64,000 nt of DNA, from positions 1,488,001 to 1,552,000 of the forward strand of contig NW_026570234.1 of the NCBI RefSeq assembly GCF_019649055.1. Reading direction: 5' to 3'. Below are positions 59,501 through 64,000 of this stretch, piece after piece. Each line of letters starts with the position of its first letter. The first letter of the stretch is position 1. The translations under genes and the position numbers were made by a program. Source of the DNA: Paramacrobiotus metropolitanus (taxonomy: Eukaryota; Tardigrada; Eutardigrada; Parachela; Macrobiotidae). The notes under the pieces were generated by a model that saw only the letters and a list, made by a program, of their open reading frames with translations, was not told the origin of the DNA and searched no databases.

Positions 59501-60144
59501 ATCTCCTCAAAAGGTGTCAATCCCTGAGCTCGATCCGCTTCCTTCATCGCGGTTTTAAATGACATATTCAATGTCATCTCGTCTTCAGTGAAGTATGATT
59601 CTTCATTTCCGCGGTTAGACATCATCTCATCAGATGCCATTGGGCTCTCGAAGATGTCCTCGGTTGTTGTTTCATCTCCAAGTGTGAGATCATCTAGCCT
59701 AAGTTCATTGAGATCATCTGATGTGATCTTAGGCTACTCGGTGAGATCAATTTTAACCAGGTTCTCCTTCTTATCCTGGTCAGTTATGTCCCTTTGCGAT
59801 GTAAGATCCATCTCCGCAGCTCGTTCCGAATTCATTCCTTCTTTGGTGACCTCCTGGTTCACCTCGCTATTTCCCGCCGCAGGCGCGGGAGATCGTTTGA
59901 GATCGTCGCTGGAGCTCTCATGACCCGACACTGCTTCGAGTGCCTTCTGATATGTCATGTCGGAGCCTCGAGAGTCTTTCCTCTCAAAGGCTTTAGGTGC
60001 TCGAGTGGCCCGTTCATGTGCGACTGGGCGTGTGTACGAGTTAAAATCCTTCTCATAAGGATTGGGTGCGCCTTGCTTTGAGCCTCGAGAGCCTCGGCTC
60101 CCTTGGCTGCTGTTAGATGTCGGTTCGATGGTTTCTTTGTCCAT
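56500..60144 (-). CDS. Gypsy Gag with long coiled coil and RGG tail
   Basis: ATG at 60144 (MDKETIEPTSNSS). The frame is open to the TAG at 56500 except for one amber codon at 59734-59736, about 136 codons in. After that: a very long heptad-type coiled coil (ETSLEEKEAQVIKKKQEYQN onward, about 400 residues), a retrotransposon gag region (TFDGNRDAVSGWIRLV, GPAKIWFDGERD, LEQFYQAIMKFKAKKAITEL), one CCHC knuckle (CQNCGFGNHDAQNC) and an Asn/Gly tail with RGG-type repeats (GGRGGFRGKGRGNGRGGYGN). It forms the particle and binds RNA. The coiled coil is far longer than in ordinary Gypsy Gags. The stop is preceded by the frameshift signal. Confidence 0.85.
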
Positions 60145-61500
60145 GGTGATCGGATAACTGAGACGCACCTGTTGGTTTTGCTCACACACACGTATTAAGA
60201 GATCGTTTTAGGTCCCTGAGATCGCTTCTTAGCTGATCTACTTCGATCAAGTTCGTTTGAAAAGGTCACTTTTTGACAAAAAGATCGAGAGGTTTGCCTC
60301 AAAAATGATCTCCTTCAGCTGTTAGTATCGATAAAACTGCTAGAAAGATCGTTTAGAGTTCGTATCCGATTGAAATGGATGATCTCAGCTCAGTTGTAAA
60401 GGTCACTATCTGATCTGATCTGATCTCAAGGGTCACTGATGATCTCGAGATGATCGATCTCCGAGATGGTCACTTTTTGGTCAACTCAATTCGATTGAAA
60501 TCAGCTTCCTTTGATTGAAATTAGATCGTTTACGATGAGAAGAGATCGTTTTAGCTGATGAGAGATCGTTATGAGATCGTTTTAGATCGATTTTACCGTT
60601 AAAAATTTTGACCAATCGGAATTCGTTAAACTGACCAATCACGTGTACCCGTTAAGATTTTCTGACCTGCCTGACGTCACAGATCAACGGCCAGACTTGC
60701 GCGCCGCGTGCAAAAACTACGCCTACGTTTAGCTCAGCTCAGTATCGGCCAATAAGAATTGCGCTTTTTACGCTTTAACCAATCCGATAATTAATAACGT
60801 ATTTTACCTGTCTACCGTTACGATCCCGCAAAAAGATGATCCAGATGATGGAGATGATCCAGATGATCTTCTCCAACTCCGATCCCGCGCAGCCGTATTC
60901 CGCACGGTTGTGGCGCCTTCCTGTCCGACCTAATCTGCCTCCTGCTGGGCTTGTCAGGCCTACCAGCAGGTCGCTCTACAACCAGTTTGATGGAGCGCGT
61001 AAACTGACTCTTGGCACCTCCTTCGGTGCTGCCAACTCGTGGCTTCTCGGCTCTTGTGCCCGACAGCCTTGACCCCAACAAGAGGTACTCGCTGCCTAGC
61101 AGAGGAAACAGTACAAGTTCTCCGACAGGAGAGCTCTTGCCCGCAGCCTTCTGCCGTCTGAATCGATGTGCACGACGAGTTCTCCTACAGGAGACTCTCT
61201 AGTCAGTGCTGCCTTTAGAGTTGATAATCCGATGAGTGCGCCTTGCTTCAGATGAGGAAAAACCAGTGCCTTACTGGTAAAATGAGATCAGGTTGATCCA
61301 GATCAGTATGGCCGTTCGCCAAACAGATGATCGTGGCCGTTCGCCTTGAGCCTGAGGCGGCAATAATTATTTTTCTGTGTGCAAACTGAACCGATTGCCT
61401 ATGCAAACTAATTAACCGTACCAAACTGTTTGACTTTTGATGTATCGTATGTATTGCTATGCTGAAAATCAACGGATGTTACCGGATGAAAAAAAACATG
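60145..61500 (-). other. 5' flank/leader of Gypsy element
   Basis: 60190-60620 is strikingly rich in GATC (runs such as CTGATCTGATCTGATCTC at 60415). 60836-60870 has tandem GATGATCCA units. Two TTCTCC-ACAGGAGA blocks lie at 61117 and 61181. This should hold the 5' leader, but I found no copy on the left side to define an LTR and no clear primer-binding site. Confidence 0.35.
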
Positions 61501-61692
61501 AAATCAATATTTTAGTTAATAGTTTTGCTGTAAGGTTATGGTATTTAGAGTGAACGGATTCTGATTCACTTTGTTTTAGAGGTATGTACTGCATCAATAT
61601 CGCGGTGTACACGTCCCATTGTACGATCAATGGATGCGGCCGGCAGAAAATTTACCGGATCCAGCAATAAACGATTCTGCTGGATTCCGGCA

Positions 61693-61845
61693 TTTCTTAG
61701 ACTTCTTAGGTAATTCTAGCTTTCTTATGTAGTAATTCTCTTCTGTTTTAATGGTGTTCTTCGGTTTAAACGGTTCTCTGTAGTTTAAATGCGTAAATAA
61801 TTAGTGGACAAAGTGATTGGTGGACAAAATAAATGGTGGACGAAT
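61693..61845. mobile_element. Partial foldback element 5
   Basis: Right terminus only: three GTGGACAAARTGATTG-type units at 61802-61845, preceded by CTTAGACTTCTTAGGTAATTC (61696-61716), which resembles the interiors of elements 2 and 3. No left terminus seen. It links the GTGGACAAA units to the CTTAGGT interior. Confidence 0.55.
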
Positions 61846-62046
61846 TATTAGAACACCGTAAGCATACTGGTTTTATACAGTTTTACACGGTTTTTTTATA
61901 AGATCCACAGTGTTTGTTCCAAACCAGCGTTTTCGCCAAGACAACGCTGGGCAAGAAACCGTCCTGCGCCAAAATATGCACATCAAAATTGCGAAATCCA
62001 AGTTTTTCATGGTCTCGAAAAAAATCGGTTTATTGCATTCTTTCGG

Positions 62047-62235
62047 TAATTGGAAATCGAATACTTGAAGCGTGAAGGGGTCATTCTCAAATTGATCAAA
62101 GAAATGGAAGCGTACATGGTTTTTATTCCACCAGACTGGAAGACCCATAATTACCTATGTTCCAGTGCCGTTAGAAAAATAACAAGGAGACGCCGAGTTC
62201 AGATTCCGGGTGCTAAGTTGCTAATGGCACAATGA
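62047..62235 (+). pseudogene. JmjN-domain-like fragment
   Basis: The frame reads LEIEYLKREGVILKLIKEME then AYMVFIPPDWKTHN. This fits the JmjN pattern (Y-I-YLE--G---G--KIIPPP-W) of KDM4/KDM5-type demethylases. A stop lies directly upstream, and another frame continues ITYVPVPLEK, so it is broken. It may come from the same kind of gene as the JmjC-like piece at 6483. Confidence 0.4.
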
Positions 62236-62641
62236 GCAGAGAAAATCTTTTCGAACACACATGAACCCCCCTCTTAGAATCTTCGCAAAATGCAAACAAC
62301 GAAACTAAGACATGCCGGTTGAAAACGACGGGCCTCAGGCAGGGCTGCCAGAGTAAAACTCTTACCGGTATTATGCAGAAAGTGGAACAGCTTCCAAGCA
62401 GAAATGCTGAGCACAGGCTTCTGTTTCGCGGTGGATTCCACATATTTGCTTGGCGAGAGAGAGGTGCAGTCTCCCTCAACATCAGCTCGATTATGGCTGC
62501 GCTTCGAACTTCTCTCACTGCAAGATAACAGTTATAAATTAAACCCTAAACGCAAAACACTTTATGCTGATTGTTTAGTTGCTGACCGTTGCAAACCAAC
62601 AACACCATTATCGTTGAATGCTTTCTGCGTCAGTCAACAAA

Positions 62642-63016
62642 ATGGGCGCCCACGCATCGCAATATACTCCGCCGGTTAGAGAAATGGGTTTTATGAATTT
62701 GGTGATTCTAGTCAGCGGCCGAATGGCGACTGGTGGTTAGGGCGGTAAGGACATTGACGGCGAGGAATACTTCATCGATTTCATGTCAACAACGATGGCC
62801 GCGGAATGGATACATTCCCGCTCTATTTGGCCTTACAGCGTTTGTTCCTCAACGAAGCCGAACTGGGCTGCGGACGTCTACTCTGCCCCGGCACAGGTTG
62901 CCACGCGCCAGGGGGAACACGGACCTTTCGTGATCCGTCCTGGCCAACTGGTGTGGTCACCGCATTGCGATTACTGTTATTTTCCACTGGACAATCACGA
63001 TACCTCTGGTACGAGC
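62642..63016 (+). pseudogene. F-box family copy D, truncated
   Basis: Starts MGAHASQYTPPVREMGFMN like gene C. An insertion near 62710 and a deletion near 62745 break and restore the frame; between them an in-frame TAG occurs. Then GEEYFIDFMSTTMAAEWIHS, ATRQGEHGPFVIRPGQLVWS and YFPLDNHDTSGT match exon 1 of gene C. Homology stops at about 63016, and no F-box exon follows within the window. Its upstream DNA (62281-62530) matches that of gene C. A dead, 3'-truncated duplicate. Confidence 0.8.
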
Positions 63017-63315
63017 TCGTCCCGTAATTTCTGTCGTATTAATCGCGCGCGTAAGTCACTGTACGAATCACGAGTTACGCCGAAATTCATACTACGGCGC
63101 GCCACGCAAAATTAATTATGTTCTACAGGTATTTGGCATGGCTAATGCATGCCAAATATCGATCTAAATTATAACCTATCGATATGAATATAAAGTATTG
63201 AAGTTTCTTCTTTCTAGTAACCTTAAAAAGGCTTAAATCTTGAGATGATGTCATAGCTTGAGAGGATATTTAGTTTTGTCATACTGCAAACTTTCGGCTA
63301 AATACGTGGGCTACC
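63017..63315. other. No gene seen
   Basis: Short spacer between the truncated F-box copy and foldback element 3. Confidence 0.4.
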
Positions 63316-63921
63316 GATCACTTCGGCCGTTCTCATTTCGGCCACACGTTTTCGGCCGCCGTTCATTTCGGCCGAGGCTCACTTCGGCCGCAGCTCATTT
63401 CGGCCGACGCATATTTTGGTCCAATTTGGGCAAGAAACATTACTTTTGATATAACTACGAGTCTACGATTAAATGGTACCACAGTTTTTCGAATAACCTA
63501 AAAATAGCCTAACTACTACTTAAGAATAAATGAAGAATAACCGAAGAAAACCTAAGAAACCTAAGAAACCTAAGAAACCTAAGAATTCTAAGAATTCTAA
63601 GAAATCAAAGAATAACCTAAGAAACCTAAGAAACCTAAGAAATCAAAGAAACCTAAGAAACCTAAGAAAACCTAAGAAAACCTGAGAAACCTGAGAAACC
63701 AAAGAAACCTAAAATAGTAACCTGGAAAACTTAAGAAACCTGAGAAAATCGAAGCAAGATAGCGAAAATTAGGAAAATTTGGGAAACTGAAGATGGCCAA
63801 TTGTCCTGTTGCCGAAATGAGCGGCGGCCGAAATGAGTGCTGGCCGAAGTGAGCCTCGGCCGAAATGATCGTCGGCCGAAATGAACGCATGCGGCCGAAA
63901 TGTAACGCGGCCGAAGTGATC
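63316..63921. mobile_element. Foldback element 3 (GGCCGAAATGA units)
   Basis: Left terminus: about six units of CATTTCGGCCG (63316-63405), starting GATCACTTCGGCC. Right terminus (63811-63921): about seven inverted units ending GGCCGAAGTGATC. The interior (63540-63730) is a degenerate AACCTAAGAA satellite, the reverse complement of the CTTAGGTTTT repeats inside element 2. No ORF. Confidence 0.85.
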
Positions 63922-64000
63922 GGAGGCGAAATAGGTGCTATTTGTAACTGTACGATTAAAATTAACGGGCAAGCTTGTACTCGCACAGTATGCGGCAAAG

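Larger units (their letters stand above)
46556..60144 (-). mobile_element. Ty3/Gypsy retrotransposon, about 13.6 kb coding region
   Basis: Gene order on the minus strand: gag, protease, accessory region, RT, RNase H, integrase, 3' ORF. PR-RT-RH-IN order and the RT type place it in Ty3/Gypsy. All frame changes along it are -1. The first, at gag/protease, carries a programmed frameshift signal; the others (near 51663, 50340, 47235) do not. In-frame stops at 59734 (TAG), 53987 (TAA), 53921 (TGA), 53198 (TAA) and 52550 (TAA) show that this copy is defective. LTRs were not found on either side. Confidence 0.85.

Noticed and set aside
45600-61500. LTR pair for the Gypsy element
   Set aside because: I compared both flanks and found no shared block long enough to call; the LTR at 45719 is in plus orientation and belongs to another family.
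61873-62148. 91-codon minus-strand frame
   Set aside because: Overlaps the JmjN-like stretch on the plus strand; no homology of its own.
1-64000. tRNA or rRNA genes
   Set aside because: I saw no convincing T-loop/acceptor combination or conserved rRNA block; a covariance-model scan would settle it.

Overview
This is animal nuclear DNA: spliced genes with GT-AG introns, C-type lectin and alpha-2-macroglobulin domains, F-box proteins, LINEs, a Ty3/Gypsy retroelement and many small inverted-repeat elements. There is no operon, no Shine-Dalgarno pattern and no CRISPR array. A protostome invertebrate is my best guess. The species cannot be fixed from sequence alone.

Layout. 0-11 kb is mostly decayed: two LINE fragments, an LRR-type pseudogene, a gag zinc-knuckle relic and a JmjC-like fragment. 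A segment of about 2.6-2.9 kb appears three times (starting at 4, 7863 and 19867), each time opening with the same 75-bp hairpin and ending with parts of the LRR-type gene. 12-15.4 kb holds a foldback element and a miniature LTR element with two identical LTRs. 16.1-18.6, 38.7-42.1 and 43.4-45.6 kb are three intact paralogues of a four-exon F-box gene family; a truncated fourth copy lies at 62.6 kb. 26.2-33.3 kb is a 19-exon gene for a secreted protein with six C-type lectin domains. It carries one in-frame stop and one frame break, and a foldback element and a LINE fragment sit in its introns. 34.6-37.3 kb is an alpha-2-macroglobulin/TEP-like gene that has lost its thioester domain. 46.5-60.2 kb (minus strand) is a large Ty3/Gypsy element: gag, protease, RT/RNase H, integrase, and an extra ORF in the env position.

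Most notable signals. (1) At the gag/protease junction of the Gypsy element there is a GGGAAAC slippery heptamer, a 6-nt spacer and an 11-bp stem whose loop can pair downstream as an H-type pseudoknot. This is a textbook -1 frameshift signal. (2) Four complete foldback elements and one partial one have terminal repeats built from tandem 14-17 bp units that all vary on one core (ATTTTGG-CCAC-like). They differ so much in exact sequence that an ordinary repeat search could miss the relationship. (3) The F-box family has a conserved N-terminal domain that I do not recognise.

The two large host genes (lectin and A2M-like) both show reading-frame damage, as does the Gypsy element, whereas F-box genes A-C are clean. 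Either the damaged loci are decaying or the assembly has local indel errors; resequencing would decide.
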